The notes under the pieces: generated by a model
Told to the model about the DNA's origin: nothing
Seen by the model: the letters and a program-made list of their open reading frames with translations, nothing else
Databases searched by the model: none
Part shown: positions 1 to 10,810 of the stretch, in pieces
How positions within the stretch are numbered: position 1 is the first letter of the stretch
How the letters are laid out: each line of letters begins with the position of its first letter
Assembly (NCBI RefSeq): GCF_002250055.1
Contig: NZ_CP018866.1
Span: 78,001 to 142,000, forward strand
Source of the DNA: Sutcliffiella cohnii
Lineage (GTDB): Bacteria; Bacillota; Bacilli; Bacillales; Bacillaceae_I
Length of the DNA stretch: 64,000 nt
Reading direction: 5' to 3'
Position numbers and translations under genes: made by a program

Positions 1-273
1 ACATTTAATGAGGAAAACTTACCAGTATTTGTGGCTAGTAAAGAACAACCGTTAACACGTTTAGCCTATTCCCTAGCAGTACCAAAGGACTTTCAGGGTT
101 TAAAATCAGCAAGCAAAGAACTTGCATTGGACTGGAGATTGCAAACACGTACACATTTTCAAAAGCTATTTCATGCAGGATATGCAGTTGTTCGTTTACA
201 AATCAATGAGACCTATAATGAATACATTTTTGTTAAAAAAGAATCGTTAGAACTTGGAGGAGAAGCACAATGA
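1..273 (+). CDS. GNAT-family acyltransferase, C-terminal fragment (runs in from the left edge)
   Basis: The reading frame is open from base 1, so the start lies outside the window; the 91 codons visible are the C-terminus. The stretch [16 protein letters not shown] followed by an AGYAVV segment resembles the C-terminal part of predicted GNAT acetyltransferases of the COG3375 type. The stop codon overlaps the ATG of the next gene (ATGA), so the two are translationally coupled. In Geobacillus a GNAT enzyme acting as succinyl-CoA:D-amino acid N-succinyltransferase is encoded beside an NSAR/OSBS racemase, and the same role is inferred here from the neighbour. The fragment itself carries no catalytic motif that would prove it. 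Confidence 0.6.
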   Translation, partial: TFNEENLPVFVASKEQPLTRLAYSLAVPKDFQGLKSASKELALDWRLQTRTHFQKLFHAGYAVVRLQINETYNEYIFVKKESLELGGEAQ

Positions 274-1376
274 AAATAACCGACATTACTATTCGTCATT
301 TACAAATGAAATTAAAAGATCCCTTTACAACAAGCTTTGGGACATTTACGAATAAAGAATTTTTATTACTAGAGGCACGTGATGTTGAAGGGACAATTGG
401 ATGGGGAGAATCCGTAGCATTTAATTCACCTTGGTATAACGAGGAAACGTTAAAAACGAATTGGCATATGCTCGAAGACTTTCTAATTCCGCTCATCTTG
501 AATAAAGAGTTGAATCATCCAGATGAGGTTAGTGAAATTTTCTCCTCCATTCGTAAAAATAATATGGCAAAGTCTACGATTGAAGGTGCGGTATGGGATA
601 TTTATGCACAACAAACGAACCAATCTCTCGCTGCTGCATTAGGTGGAAAGAAAGACAAAATTGAGGTAGGTATTAGTATTGGGATACAAAAATCAATTGA
701 AGACTTAGTAGCTTTAGTAGACGGATTTGTGAAGGAAGGGTATAAGCGAATAAAAGTAAAAATAAAGCCGGACTGGGATATAGAAGTAATGCGCACATTA
801 CGTGAAAAATTCCCAGACACTGCGATTATGGCAGATGCAAATTCCGCTTATCGTTTAGAGGATACGGCGCTTTTAAAACAACTAGACGCATTTGATTTAA
901 TGATGATAGAACAGCCTCTAGCATCAGATGACATAATTGACCACGCTCAACTTCAAAAACAGCTTAAAACGCCGATTTGTCTAGATGAAAGTATTCACTC
1001 TCTAGAGGATGCACGGAAAGCAGTAGAACTCGGAAGTACAGGGATAATTAATATAAAAATTGGACGTGTTGGTGGACTATCAGAAGCGAAGAAAATTCAT
1101 GATTACTGTGCGGCGAACAATGTTCCGGTATGGTGTGGTGGCATGTTGGAATCAGGTATAGGACGTGCACATAATGTAGCCTTAACAACCTTACCTAACT
1201 TCATTTTACCTGGAGATACTGCTGGTTCTAATCGCTATTGGGAAAAGGACATTATACTACCAGAAGTTGTAGCAACAAACGGTTACATTGATGTTCCTCA
1301 AACAGTAGGTATTGGATATGAAGTAGATCGGGAGGCAGTGGAGTCTTTTACAATCGCTAAGAAAAATTACAATTAA
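270..1376 (+). CDS. menC: MenC-type enolase-superfamily enzyme (o-succinylbenzoate synthase / N-succinylamino acid racemase)
   Basis: 368 residues, the normal length of the family. An N-terminal capping domain is followed by an enolase-superfamily barrel. Catalytic residues are visible: K162-V-K164 on one side, metal ligands D189 (ADAN), E214 (IEQP) and D239 (LDES), and K263 (NIKIGR) as the opposite base. The [13 protein letters not shown] segment near the C-terminus is typical of the OSBS/NSAR group. No menaquinone genes are nearby. The coupled GNAT acyltransferase instead suggests N-succinylamino acid racemase activity in a D- to L-amino acid conversion pathway. This is inference, because many family members catalyse both reactions. 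The start is supported by GGAGGAG 7 bases upstream. Confidence 0.85.
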   Translation: MKITDITIRHLQMKLKDPFTTSFGTFTNKEFLLLEARDVEGTIGWGESVAFNSPWYNEETLKTNWHMLEDFLIPLILNKELNHPDEVSEIFSSIRKNNMAKSTIEGAVWDIYAQQTNQSLAAALGGKKDKIEVGISIGIQKSIEDLVALVDGFVKEGYKRIKVKIKPDWDIEVMRTLREKFPDTAIMADANSAYRLEDTALLKQLDAFDLMMIEQPLASDDIIDHAQLQKQLKTPICLDESIHSLEDARKAVELGSTGIINIKIGRVGGLSEAKKIHDYCAANNVPVWCGGMLESGIGRAHNVALTTLPNFILPGDTAGSNRYWEKDIILPEVVATNGYIDVPQTVGIGYEVDREAVESFTIAKKNYN

Positions 1377-1390
1377 AAGGGGGACTCCAG

Positions 1391-2455
1391 ATGAAGAAAA
1401 GCTTTCAGATTGGCAGTGCCTTCGTTGGGCTCATTGTTGGGGCAGGTTTTGCTTCGGGACAAGAGGTAATGCAGTATTTCACTAGCTTTGGTATTTGGGG
1501 GACTGTTGGAGGCATTATCGCAACGATTCTTTTTGCTTTTTTAGGCTATACGCTAGCACAGCTTGGCTCCCAACTCCAAACTCAGTCACATAAAGATGTA
1601 ATTTATCATATCGGAGGACGTTACTTCGGCTTTATTTTTGACATCGTCATTACATTTTTCTTATTTGGCGTAGCCGTTGTAATGTTCGCGGCGTCTGGCT
1701 CCACTTTTGAGCAAATGTTCGGTATCCATCCTATGATTGGGAGCATTATAATGGTTGCTGCTACAATCCTTACATTATTATTGAACATCAAAAAGATTAT
1801 TAATATCATTGCCGTTGCGACCCCGTACTTAATGATAATAGTCTTTACCATTGTCATTTATTCTATTTTCACAATGGACTTAACACTACAAGAGTCGAAC
1901 GCTTTAGCACAAGAACAAACTGCAGCAGCATCTAACTGGATAGTAGGCTCAATTCTTTATGTTTCCTATAATATAGCATGTGGTGCAGCATTATTGATTG
2001 TAATGGGGGGAACGGAGAAAGACCGTAAAGTTGCTGGTATGGGTGGTTTACTTGGTGGAATAATGTTAGGTGTACTCATTATATTAATTCATATCGCGTT
2101 GTTAGTAAAAGTAGATGTTGTCGGTGGTGTCGCAATGCCAACACTTGAACTAGCTAGCCAAATTCATCCGTTTGTCGGCGTATTAATGGCGATTGCGCTA
2201 CTAGGCTTAATGTATAACACTGCAGTAGGAATGTTCTATAGCTTTACCGTCCGGTTAATTAAGCCAAATCACAAAAAATTCAAATCTGCAATTGTTCTAA
2301 CTGGTTTAGTTGGCTTTTTTGCAAGTTTCGTAGGGTTTACGACTCTTGTTGGAAAGGTATATTCCACGGTCGGGTATATAGGAATTGCCTTTATTGTAGC
2401 GATCATCATCGCTTGGGCACGAAAAGGGAAAAAAGAAAATGCTTATACCGCGTAA
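1391..2455 (+). CDS. ykvI: YkvI-family membrane transporter-like protein
   Basis: 354 residues, almost entirely hydrophobic, with about ten predicted membrane segments. The N-terminus (SAFVGLIVGAGFASGQE) is the unwound first-helix signature of the YkvI family, which is distantly related to amino-acid/sodium symporters of the LeuT-APC fold. The substrate is unknown. It follows the MenC-like gene by 14 bases with its own AAAGGGGG ribosome binding site, so it is probably in the same operon. An amino-acid derivative as substrate would fit the neighbours, but nothing in the sequence shows it. Confidence 0.85.
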   Translation: MKKSFQIGSAFVGLIVGAGFASGQEVMQYFTSFGIWGTVGGIIATILFAFLGYTLAQLGSQLQTQSHKDVIYHIGGRYFGFIFDIVITFFLFGVAVVMFAASGSTFEQMFGIHPMIGSIIMVAATILTLLLNIKKIINIIAVATPYLMIIVFTIVIYSIFTMDLTLQESNALAQEQTAAASNWIVGSILYVSYNIACGAALLIVMGGTEKDRKVAGMGGLLGGIMLGVLIILIHIALLVKVDVVGGVAMPTLELASQIHPFVGVLMAIALLGLMYNTAVGMFYSFTVRLIKPNHKKFKSAIVLTGLVGFFASFVGFTTLVGKVYSTVGYIGIAFIVAIIIAWARKGKKENAYTA

Positions 2456-2485
2456 AAAGTAGTAGAGAAAGTATTCAAATAAAGA

Positions 2486-2521
2486 AAAGGCACGCGACTC
2501 CCCTAAGGGAAGTGTGCCTTT
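2486..2521. terminator. Bidirectional rho-independent terminator between ykvI and katG
   Basis: The arms AAAGGCAC and GTGCCTTT enclose a second short G/C pairing around CTAA. The hairpin is followed by a T-rich tail on each strand and lies exactly between the two convergent genes. Confidence 0.8.
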
Positions 2522-2530
2522 CATTTTATA

Positions 2531-4759
<2,229 letters not shown>

Positions 4760-4768
4760 TTACAAAAC

Positions 4769-4787
4769 AATAATGATAATCATTATT
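4769..4787. promoter_or_regulatory. PerR/Fur-type operator 1 upstream of katG
   Basis: Perfect 9-1-9 palindrome AATAATGATAATCATTATT. The inner 7-1-7 matches each half of the PerR consensus (TTATAAT-N-ATTATAA) at 5 of 7 positions and matches the Fur consensus equally well. PerR is favoured only because katG is the target. Confidence 0.65.
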
Positions 4788-4817
4788 ACTTTATAATTAT
4801 ACTAAAAAGAATTCTAG

Positions 4818-4851
4818 ATTACAATAATTATTAATAAATTATTATTGTAAT
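4818..4851. promoter_or_regulatory. PerR-like operator 2 within a larger inverted repeat
   Basis: TTACAATAATTATTA (4819-4833) matches the PerR consensus at 6 of 7 bases in each half. It forms the left side of an 11-bp inverted repeat (ATTACAATAAT at 4818-4828, its complement at 4841-4851). Confidence 0.55.
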
Positions 4852-4859
4852 TAGTATAG

Positions 4860-5380
4860 GGTATACAAAAATAAAAAGCGAATGATATGTATAAAGTAGT
4901 ATTCTCTAGGTGTTTTTCTTGGAGTAAATAAAAAAATGTGTTGTTGTAGTCTACTAGTTATTTACTATGGCGTATTATACGTTTTGACTAGTTAAGAAGA
5001 ATCTTTGTTAAATGAGAAAAGAACTAAGGTGATGTTGCCTTATCAGTCAGTATGTAGTTGCTAATAAAGACATAGAGGATGTAACACACATTAATTTATT
5101 ATGACGAAATTTATTAGCCATATAATATGAATCTATGACTGTACAAGAATATTTATTTCGCCCTTTTATTATGCAAGTGTGCTTATTTCCATCATATTGG
5201 CAAAAAACGGTATAGTCAAGAATGAAGCCTTCTTAGAATGGTATTTCTATGCTGATTTTTTGTCATTTTGTTCAAACATCGTTTCCATATATTTAGAGTG
5301 AACTATTCCCCATTTTTTGATAGAATTAACCTTCTAGGGATTGTCTTTTGGCTAAATGACATTATTGTTACGTTTGGAAT
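4860..5380. other. AT-rich intergenic stretch without a recognisable gene
   Basis: No reading frame with a ribosome binding site, no RNA fold I recognise and no repeat seen elsewhere in the window. A small RNA ending at the hairpin just downstream (5382-5410) is possible but unsupported. Confidence 0.3.
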
Positions 5381-5381
5381 T

Positions 5382-5410
5382 GGAGGGGGATGAAAACACC
5401 CTCTCCTTTT
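5382..5410 (+). terminator. Terminator-like hairpin upstream of the rRNA methyltransferase gene
   Basis: GGAGGGGG pairs with CCCTCTCC (one G-U) across a 9-base loop and is followed by TTTT. It has no annotated gene in front of it, so it ends either an unrecognised transcript or a leader. Confidence 0.45.
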
Positions 5411-5491
5411 ATGTGATAAACGATATAAATTCATGTAACGATACTAAAGTTACTAAATAATAGATAGAATGATTACCAAGGAGGAAATAAG

Positions 5492-6880
5492 ATGAAAGAA
5501 ATAGAAAGCAAAGTTTTTGTTGCTGAAATAAATGGATTAGATGAAAAAGGTTCCGGTAAAGCACAAGTTTGGCGAGAAACGGAACACGGTACGAAAAGAA
5601 AAATAAAACTTACTATCCCGCAAACACTTCCAGGTGAAAAAGTGCGTGTTTTTGTAGACAAACCAGAACGTAGAAGAAGAAGGGCAGTAGCTGAAGAAAT
5701 ACTAGAAACACACCCTGAGCGTATTGGTCCAGAATGTCCTCATTTTGAAAAATGTGGTGGTTGTGTATGGCAACACTGGGATTATGAAGGTCAGTTGAAG
5801 CAAAAAACTGTACATGTGAAAAAGGCAGTAGAGGGGCAAGGGTTTGACTCTGATCTTGTTCTAGATGCAATCGGAATGGACAACCCTTGGCATTACCGAA
5901 ACAAAATGGAGTTTACATTTTCGCCAGCTGGTGCATTAGGCTTGCATGAGCAAGGTAACTTTAGAAAAGTTATTTCATTAGAAACATGCTTAATTGCAGG
6001 GAAAGAAATGGTGGAGGCTGCAATGACGGTTGCAGACTGGGTTAAAGACCACAATTTAAAAGGATATAATAAAGATAAGCATGAAGGATTACTTCGCCAT
6101 TTAATGGTGAGACAATCTTTTATTACGGGAGAAATGATGCTCGCTATTTTCGCGACAAAAGGACCGAAAGATGAATTGCAAGCTGCAACAGACGATTTAG
6201 TAAAACGTATTGAAGCGAATTTCCCACAAGTAAAAAGCTTATTATGGATGGAAAACACAGATTGGGCAGATCGTACTCAGTCAGAAAATACGCATGTATT
6301 AGCTGGTAGAGATTTTATTTACGATGAAATTGCAGGTTATCGTTTCCGTTTATGGTTCGATACATTCTTCCAGACGAATCCAACACAAGCACAAAAACTA
6401 GTTGATATTGCATTAGAAATCGGTAAACCGAAGAAAACAGAAAAAATGATTGATTTATTCTGTGGTGTAGGTACGTTTTCTTTACCGTTTGCAAGTCGAG
6501 TAGACAAATTAGCTGGTATTGAAATTGTCGAAAGTTCGATTGAATCTGCAAAGCGTAATGCAAAGGATAACGGTCTTACAAACACATACTTCCTAGCAAA
6601 AGATGCTAGAAAAGGAATTGACGAAGTATTAGAGAGCTTCGGTAATCCAGAATTACTATTACTAGACCCTCCACGCTCTGGTGCGGGTGGGAAAGTAATG
6701 AGAAGAATCGGGCGTTCTAAACCGGAGCGTATCGTGTACGTATCATGTAACCCAGATACATTCGCGACAGATATTAAAGAATTAGAACCATTCGGTTACA
6801 AATTAAAAGTTGTCCAACCGGTGGATCTATTCCCGCATACTGTACACTGTGAAGCAGTTGCGTTGTTGGAATTGGAATAA
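5492..6880 (+). CDS. rlmD: 23S rRNA (uracil-C5)-methyltransferase, RlmCD/RumA type
   Basis: 462 residues. An N-terminal TRAM (RNA-binding) domain covers about residues 3-70. Four cysteines C82, C88, C91 and C166 form the iron-sulphur cluster site of RlmD-type enzymes. The SAM-binding fold has DLFCGVGTFSLPFA, the LLDPPRSGAG motif, the catalytic cysteine C419 (VSCNPDTFA) and the C-terminal HCEAVALLE. It methylates uridine in 23S rRNA. Bacillus carries two close paralogues (YefA/RlmCD and YfjO), and which of the two this is cannot be decided here. An AAGGAGGAA ribosome binding site precedes the ATG. Confidence 0.88.
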   Translation: MKEIESKVFVAEINGLDEKGSGKAQVWRETEHGTKRKIKLTIPQTLPGEKVRVFVDKPERRRRRAVAEEILETHPERIGPECPHFEKCGGCVWQHWDYEGQLKQKTVHVKKAVEGQGFDSDLVLDAIGMDNPWHYRNKMEFTFSPAGALGLHEQGNFRKVISLETCLIAGKEMVEAAMTVADWVKDHNLKGYNKDKHEGLLRHLMVRQSFITGEMMLAIFATKGPKDELQAATDDLVKRIEANFPQVKSLLWMENTDWADRTQSENTHVLAGRDFIYDEIAGYRFRLWFDTFFQTNPTQAQKLVDIALEIGKPKKTEKMIDLFCGVGTFSLPFASRVDKLAGIEIVESSIESAKRNAKDNGLTNTYFLAKDARKGIDEVLESFGNPELLLLDPPRSGAGGKVMRRIGRSKPERIVYVSCNPDTFATDIKELEPFGYKLKVVQPVDLFPHTVHCEAVALLELE

Positions 6881-6891
6881 GAGTAGGTAAA

Positions 6892-6926
6892 AGAAAGAAG
6901 TTGTAATGACTTCTTTCTATTTTTTT
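6892..6926 (+). terminator. Rho-independent terminator after rlmD
   Basis: Perfect 10-bp stem AGAAAGAAGT/ACTTCTTTCT followed by ATTTTTTT. Confidence 0.9.
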
Positions 6927-7012
6927 ACAATCTCAATTCACAGTTTGATGTCAACGTTTAACAATGGTAAGCTATTGGGATGAGATAAGGGAATAAAAAT
7001 GGAGGTACACGC

Positions 7013-7507
7013 ATGACAAATAACGATATTTTGATTCGATTAAGATATGCACTAGATATAAAAGATATGGATATGGTACAAATATTTAAACTTGGTGGCG
7101 TTGACGTAACATTGGAAGAAGTGAAAAAGATGTTAACAAAGCCTAAGGACGACTACGATTATGAAGATATAGATGAGGATGAAGACTTTAAACGTTGTAC
7201 TAACGAAACGTTAGAGAAGTTTCTTAACGGCTTAATTACGTTTAAACGAGGACCAAAGCCAGGACAAACAGGGTTTCCGCCATTAACTCGTGAACATATG
7301 AATAACCAGCTTTTAAAGAAAGTGAAAATTGCTCTAGTATTAACTAGCGAAGACATCATTGATATTATAGCGGAAGCTGGAGTTACAATTACAAAAGGTG
7401 AAGTAGGTGCTCTCTTACGAAAAGAGGGCCATAAAAATTATAAAGAATGTGGCGACAAATATGCGAGAAATTTCTTAAAAGGACTAGCGATAAAGTATAG
7501 AGGATAA
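7013..7507 (+). CDS. DUF1456 (YehS-like) protein
   Basis: 164 residues made of two related halves of about 65 residues. Each opens with a pattern like LLKKVRxALxxxxxDxxxIxxxxG (here residues 5-30 and 100-125) and ends in a basic FLNGLxxxKRG / FLKGLAIKYRG segment. This duplicated arrangement is that of the DUF1456/YehS family, whose function is unknown. An acidic insert (about residues 45-60, rich in D and E) separates the halves. Single gene, GGAGG ribosome binding site, own terminator. Confidence 0.8.
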   Translation: MTNNDILIRLRYALDIKDMDMVQIFKLGGVDVTLEEVKKMLTKPKDDYDYEDIDEDEDFKRCTNETLEKFLNGLITFKRGPKPGQTGFPPLTREHMNNQLLKKVKIALVLTSEDIIDIIAEAGVTITKGEVGALLRKEGHKNYKECGDKYARNFLKGLAIKYRG

Positions 7508-7519
7508 TCGTAAATAGAA

Positions 7520-7559
7520 AGAGTACTTTTCTGCAAAAAGGAAAGTGCTCTTTTTTTTT
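7520..7559 (+). terminator. Rho-independent terminator after the DUF1456 gene
   Basis: AGAGTACTTT pairs with AAAGTGCTCT (one G-U) and is followed by nine Ts. Confidence 0.9.
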
Positions 7560-7678
7560 CGTGTTATTTTGGTCAAAAAGTAATTTTAACTTTAAAATTA
7601 GCAGTATATCTATCTTTTATGAAAAAAGTTGGAACGAAATGTAACCCTACTCTGTCTTGTATAGGAAAGGAGGGCGCC

Positions 7679-8203
7679 ATGTTTACGGAAAGAGATGTTA
7701 AGAAAGCGATAAAAGGGAATAAAAAAGCGTTCGCAATGATTATGGAGGCAGAAAAAGCAAAAATATATCGACTTGCTTATTTGTACGTCAAAAATGAAAA
7801 TGACGCAGTAGAGATTGTACAAGAAACGGTTTATAAGGCATTTGTATCTATTCATACGTTAAAAAATCCATCCTATCTTTATGCTTGGTTAAAAAAAATA
7901 GCCATTAATAGTGCATTAGATTTTATAGCTCGACAGAAAAAAGTTACTCCAATCCATGCGGAAATAATAGAAGCAATGGAGGCGAAAGAGGTTGCTGTTG
8001 AGAGTAGGCTTGATCTGTTTCATGCTATTGATCAGTTAGATGAGAAATATAAAACAATCATTATATTAAAATATTACGAAGACTTACCGAATCGCGATAT
8101 AGCAGAAATTTTAGAGTGTCCTGAAGGTACGGTAAAGTCGAGTCTTCATCGTGCTCTTCATGTTCTTAGAAAAATACTAAGGGAGGATTGCGTGAATGAA
8201 TAG
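7679..8203 (+). CDS. ECF-type RNA polymerase sigma factor (first of three in the window)
   Basis: 174 residues from the ATG at 7679, chosen because AAAGGAGGG stands 5 bases upstream; the frame extends further upstream without a site. Region 2 runs over about residues 25-95 (YRLAYLYVKNENDAVEIVQETV, then W-L-KKIAINSALDFI). Region 4 covers about residues 115-165 (LDEKYKTIIILKYYEDLPNRDIAEIL with a C-terminal helix-turn-helix). There is no region 3, as in ECF sigma factors such as SigV. It overlaps the DUF4179 gene by 8 bases, and that product is probably its membrane-bound anti-sigma factor. The stimulus is unknown. Confidence 0.88.
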   Translation: MFTERDVKKAIKGNKKAFAMIMEAEKAKIYRLAYLYVKNENDAVEIVQETVYKAFVSIHTLKNPSYLYAWLKKIAINSALDFIARQKKVTPIHAEIIEAMEAKEVAVESRLDLFHAIDQLDEKYKTIIILKYYEDLPNRDIAEILECPEGTVKSSLHRALHVLRKILREDCVNE

Positions 8204-9572
8204 TGAAAAGAAACAGTTTCAACAGAGAGTCGAACAAATCGATATTCCTGAAGAAAAATTAACAACTGCTATAAATGAAGCGATGAAAAAAGGTGAGAAA
8301 GCGAAATCGAAATTCCAAAGGGCTAAGAGATACATATATAGCTTTGCAATAGCTGTCGTACTATTGCTAGCAATAATGGGATCGGGTTTTATTTCACCAG
8401 CTATGGCAAACATGCTTACACATATTCCAATCATTGGTTCCGTTTTTGTTCATGAGGATGTTGGGCTAAAAGAAGCGTTGGAAAAGGGGCTAGTTTTTCC
8501 TGTTAATCAGACTATAGTTGATAAGGACATACCTATCACCATTACTAACGTTTATTATGATCAATCACGGCTTGTAATAGGTTACGAAATCCCTCTAGAC
8601 GATGAAGGAGCAGAAGTTGGGATTCTTAACTATAATATAACGATAAATGGATTGACGCTCCTTAGTTCTCAAAGTACAGGTGCGGCAGAAGACAATAAAT
8701 TTAAAGGGCTAATTCAGACTAGCAGTACACTACCTGATAGCTTTACACTTCAAGTTTCTTTTAATAAGGTTTTCAATACAATGGGTAACTGGGATTTTAC
8801 GATACCAGTTTTCGTAAATGATGATTACGAATATTATCTCGTCCATAGTACGATAGAGGATGAAGGCTATGAGTTTCACATGGAGGAAATGATTTTAACA
8901 CCAAGTGGTACTAAAATTACTGTGAATGTTCACACACCGTTTGCTAGAAAGGAAGAGGAACTTTCTTTTTCTATTTATGGAGAGAATGGTAAGAAATTAG
9001 AATTAATAGAAACGAAACTACAAAAAGAAAGAGATAGTAAGTCTGGAATAGAAATATGGAGTGGAACAGTCTTTTTTGCTCCGATTAAGAAGGACGATAA
9101 AATAACTATTGTCCCTGGTTACCTTTCAGCTAATAAAAAGTTGGTTGAATTAAACCGTCTATCTATGAACATTGACATCGCTGAATTGGAAAATAAAATT
9201 CTAACAAACGATATTTTAGATCTAGTCCATATTATCCCGGATATGCGAACGTATATGGAAGATAAGATAGTGGAAGAGGTAGCAGAACAATTACAAATTG
9301 AGCTTGGGGAATATTTAATCGCTGAACTTTCTGCTCTTGATACTAAGTTTTCAATCGAATATCAAAAAAAGCAAAGACTTGTGCATGGAATGGTAGAACC
9401 GATCGCACTTTTGAAGGATAGTAGTGGGATTATTATTTACAAAAAGAGTAGCGGTGAAAATGTTGTTACGGTTATAGAAAATATAAATAATGAATGGGTA
9501 ATAGTAGAAGAAAAAACGTTTAAAGGGATTTCTTTTAATGATTTGGAAGAAACCTATAACAATGAATTTTAA
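8196..9572 (+). CDS. DUF4179 membrane protein, probable anti-sigma factor
   Basis: 458 residues: a cytoplasmic N-terminus of about 45 residues, one membrane segment (about 46-68) and a large extracytoplasmic part. After the membrane segment comes the DUF4179 region with alternating polar/apolar strands (MANMLTHIPIIGSVF onward). The gene overlaps the sigma gene and has GGGAGG before its ATG. By analogy with other sigma/DUF4179 pairs it should hold the sigma factor at the membrane until a surface signal arrives. This is family knowledge plus position; no direct motif proves binding. Confidence 0.75.
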   Translation: MNSEKKQFQQRVEQIDIPEEKLTTAINEAMKKGEKAKSKFQRAKRYIYSFAIAVVLLLAIMGSGFISPAMANMLTHIPIIGSVFVHEDVGLKEALEKGLVFPVNQTIVDKDIPITITNVYYDQSRLVIGYEIPLDDEGAEVGILNYNITINGLTLLSSQSTGAAEDNKFKGLIQTSSTLPDSFTLQVSFNKVFNTMGNWDFTIPVFVNDDYEYYLVHSTIEDEGYEFHMEEMILTPSGTKITVNVHTPFARKEEELSFSIYGENGKKLELIETKLQKERDSKSGIEIWSGTVFFAPIKKDDKITIVPGYLSANKKLVELNRLSMNIDIAELENKILTNDILDLVHIIPDMRTYMEDKIVEEVAEQLQIELGEYLIAELSALDTKFSIEYQKKQRLVHGMVEPIALLKDSSGIIIYKKSSGENVVTVIENINNEWVIVEEKTFKGISFNDLEETYNNEF

Positions 9573-9652
9573 GTAGAAGGTACGTAAAGAACTCTATATT
9601 TTATTCCTAAGTAGAAGGTTTTTTTTATGAAGAGTAGAATAAGTTAGTAGAT

Positions 9653-9680
9653 AAATTTCGTTAGTCGAAATTTTAATTTT
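9653..9680 (+). terminator. Possible terminator after the sigma/DUF4179 operon
   Basis: AT-rich 8-bp stem AAATTTCG/CGAAATTT with a 5-base loop, followed by TAATTTT. The stem is weak. Confidence 0.4.
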
Positions 9681-9701
9681 CTTACATAAAAGGAGCCTTA
9701 T

Positions 9702-10772
9702 ATGAAAATAAAAGTAGGTATTATCGGAGCGGGTTTTGGTGCGAAAGTACATGCACCAGTTATGCAAAGTCATCCAGGTTTTGAAGTTGTTTCGATTGCA
9801 AGTGTTGGAAGAGGAAGGCTAGAAGAAATTAAACAAGAAACAGGTGTTAACCTTGTGTACGCTAATTGGGAGGAAATGCTCGAGAAGGAAGAGCTAGACT
9901 TAGTTGCGGTAGCATCTGCACCATTGTTACATCATAATATGGTGTTGAAAGCATACGAAAAGGGATGTCACGTCTTGTGCGAAAAACCGATGGCATTTAA
10001 TGTGCAGGAAGCCGGGGAGATGATTAAAGCTCAGGAAGATGCAGGAAAGTTAGGGTTCATAAATTTTGAGTATCGATTCTTACCGGCACGACAAAAGGTA
10101 AAAGAAATAGTAGCGAGCGGTAAACTTGGAAATGTGCTCCATGTTAATTTCTCATTAAACATTGCCGGATATGAGCGGTACGCCACAAGTAAAAGAGGCT
10201 GGCTAAGTCAAAAAGACCAAGCAGGAGGAATGCTAGGGGCAGTAGGTTCTCATTTAATCGATTCGTTACTATGGTGGACGGATAAAAAAGTAGAATCGGT
10301 TTCTGGTCAATTAACTACGCATGTACCCGAGTTTGTAGATGAAAATGGAGAAAAAGAAGTAAGAACAGCTGATGATGCTTTCCAAGCGTTTGGCAACTTT
10401 GTTGGTGGTGGAACATTTAACATCGGTTCTAACATTGCAGTTCGCCATGCAGATGGCTGGGCGTTAGAAATTTTTGGAGCAGAAGGCACATTAAAAATGT
10501 CCCAAGATGATAAAGTGTTGCTCGGTTTAGAAAATAGTCCGTTAGAGGAGGTAGAAATAGAAAGTGCGCTCTCCATTCCAGAGGGGATGAACGCAGTCGC
10601 GGCAGGCTATTACAATGCCTTCTATCGTTCAATTGATCAATTATATAAAGCGGTGTCAGACGGAGATATTCATCCACACTTGCCTACTTTAAAGGCAGGA
10701 CAAAAAGTGCAAACTATGATGGATGCAATTAAAAAATCTCATGAAGAAAAAAGAGTAATAAGTATAGAGTAG
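9702..10772 (+). CDS. Gfo/Idh/MocA-family NAD(P)-dependent oxidoreductase
   Basis: 356 residues. The N-terminal Rossmann fold has the dinucleotide motif GIIGAGFGAKVH (residues 6-17). The family signature EKPMA lies near residue 95, contributing the conserved lysine. A C-terminal alpha/beta substrate domain follows (about 125-340) with GGMLGAVGSHLID, the region of the catalytic histidine. Members oxidise sugars, inositols or related alcohols; the substrate cannot be read from the sequence. It stands alone with an AAAGGAG site and a strong terminator. Confidence 0.88.
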   Translation: MKIKVGIIGAGFGAKVHAPVMQSHPGFEVVSIASVGRGRLEEIKQETGVNLVYANWEEMLEKEELDLVAVASAPLLHHNMVLKAYEKGCHVLCEKPMAFNVQEAGEMIKAQEDAGKLGFINFEYRFLPARQKVKEIVASGKLGNVLHVNFSLNIAGYERYATSKRGWLSQKDQAGGMLGAVGSHLIDSLLWWTDKKVESVSGQLTTHVPEFVDENGEKEVRTADDAFQAFGNFVGGGTFNIGSNIAVRHADGWALEIFGAEGTLKMSQDDKVLLGLENSPLEEVEIESALSIPEGMNAVAAGYYNAFYRSIDQLYKAVSDGDIHPHLPTLKAGQKVQTMMDAIKKSHEEKRVISIE

Positions 10773-10777
10773 AATGC

Positions 10778-10810
10778 AGAAGCCTTTCGACGTTTGAAAG
10801 GCTTCTTTTA
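10778..10810. terminator. Bidirectional terminator between the oxidoreductase and the MFS gene
   Basis: Perfect 11-bp stem AGAAGCCTTTC/GAAAGGCTTCT with T-rich tails on both strands between convergent genes. Confidence 0.9.

Noticed and set aside
7630..7678. Autoregulatory ECF promoter before the first sigma gene
   Set aside because: TGTAAC and GGAACG are present, but no CGTC/CGTA-type -10 at a sensible spacing leaves room for the ribosome binding site.
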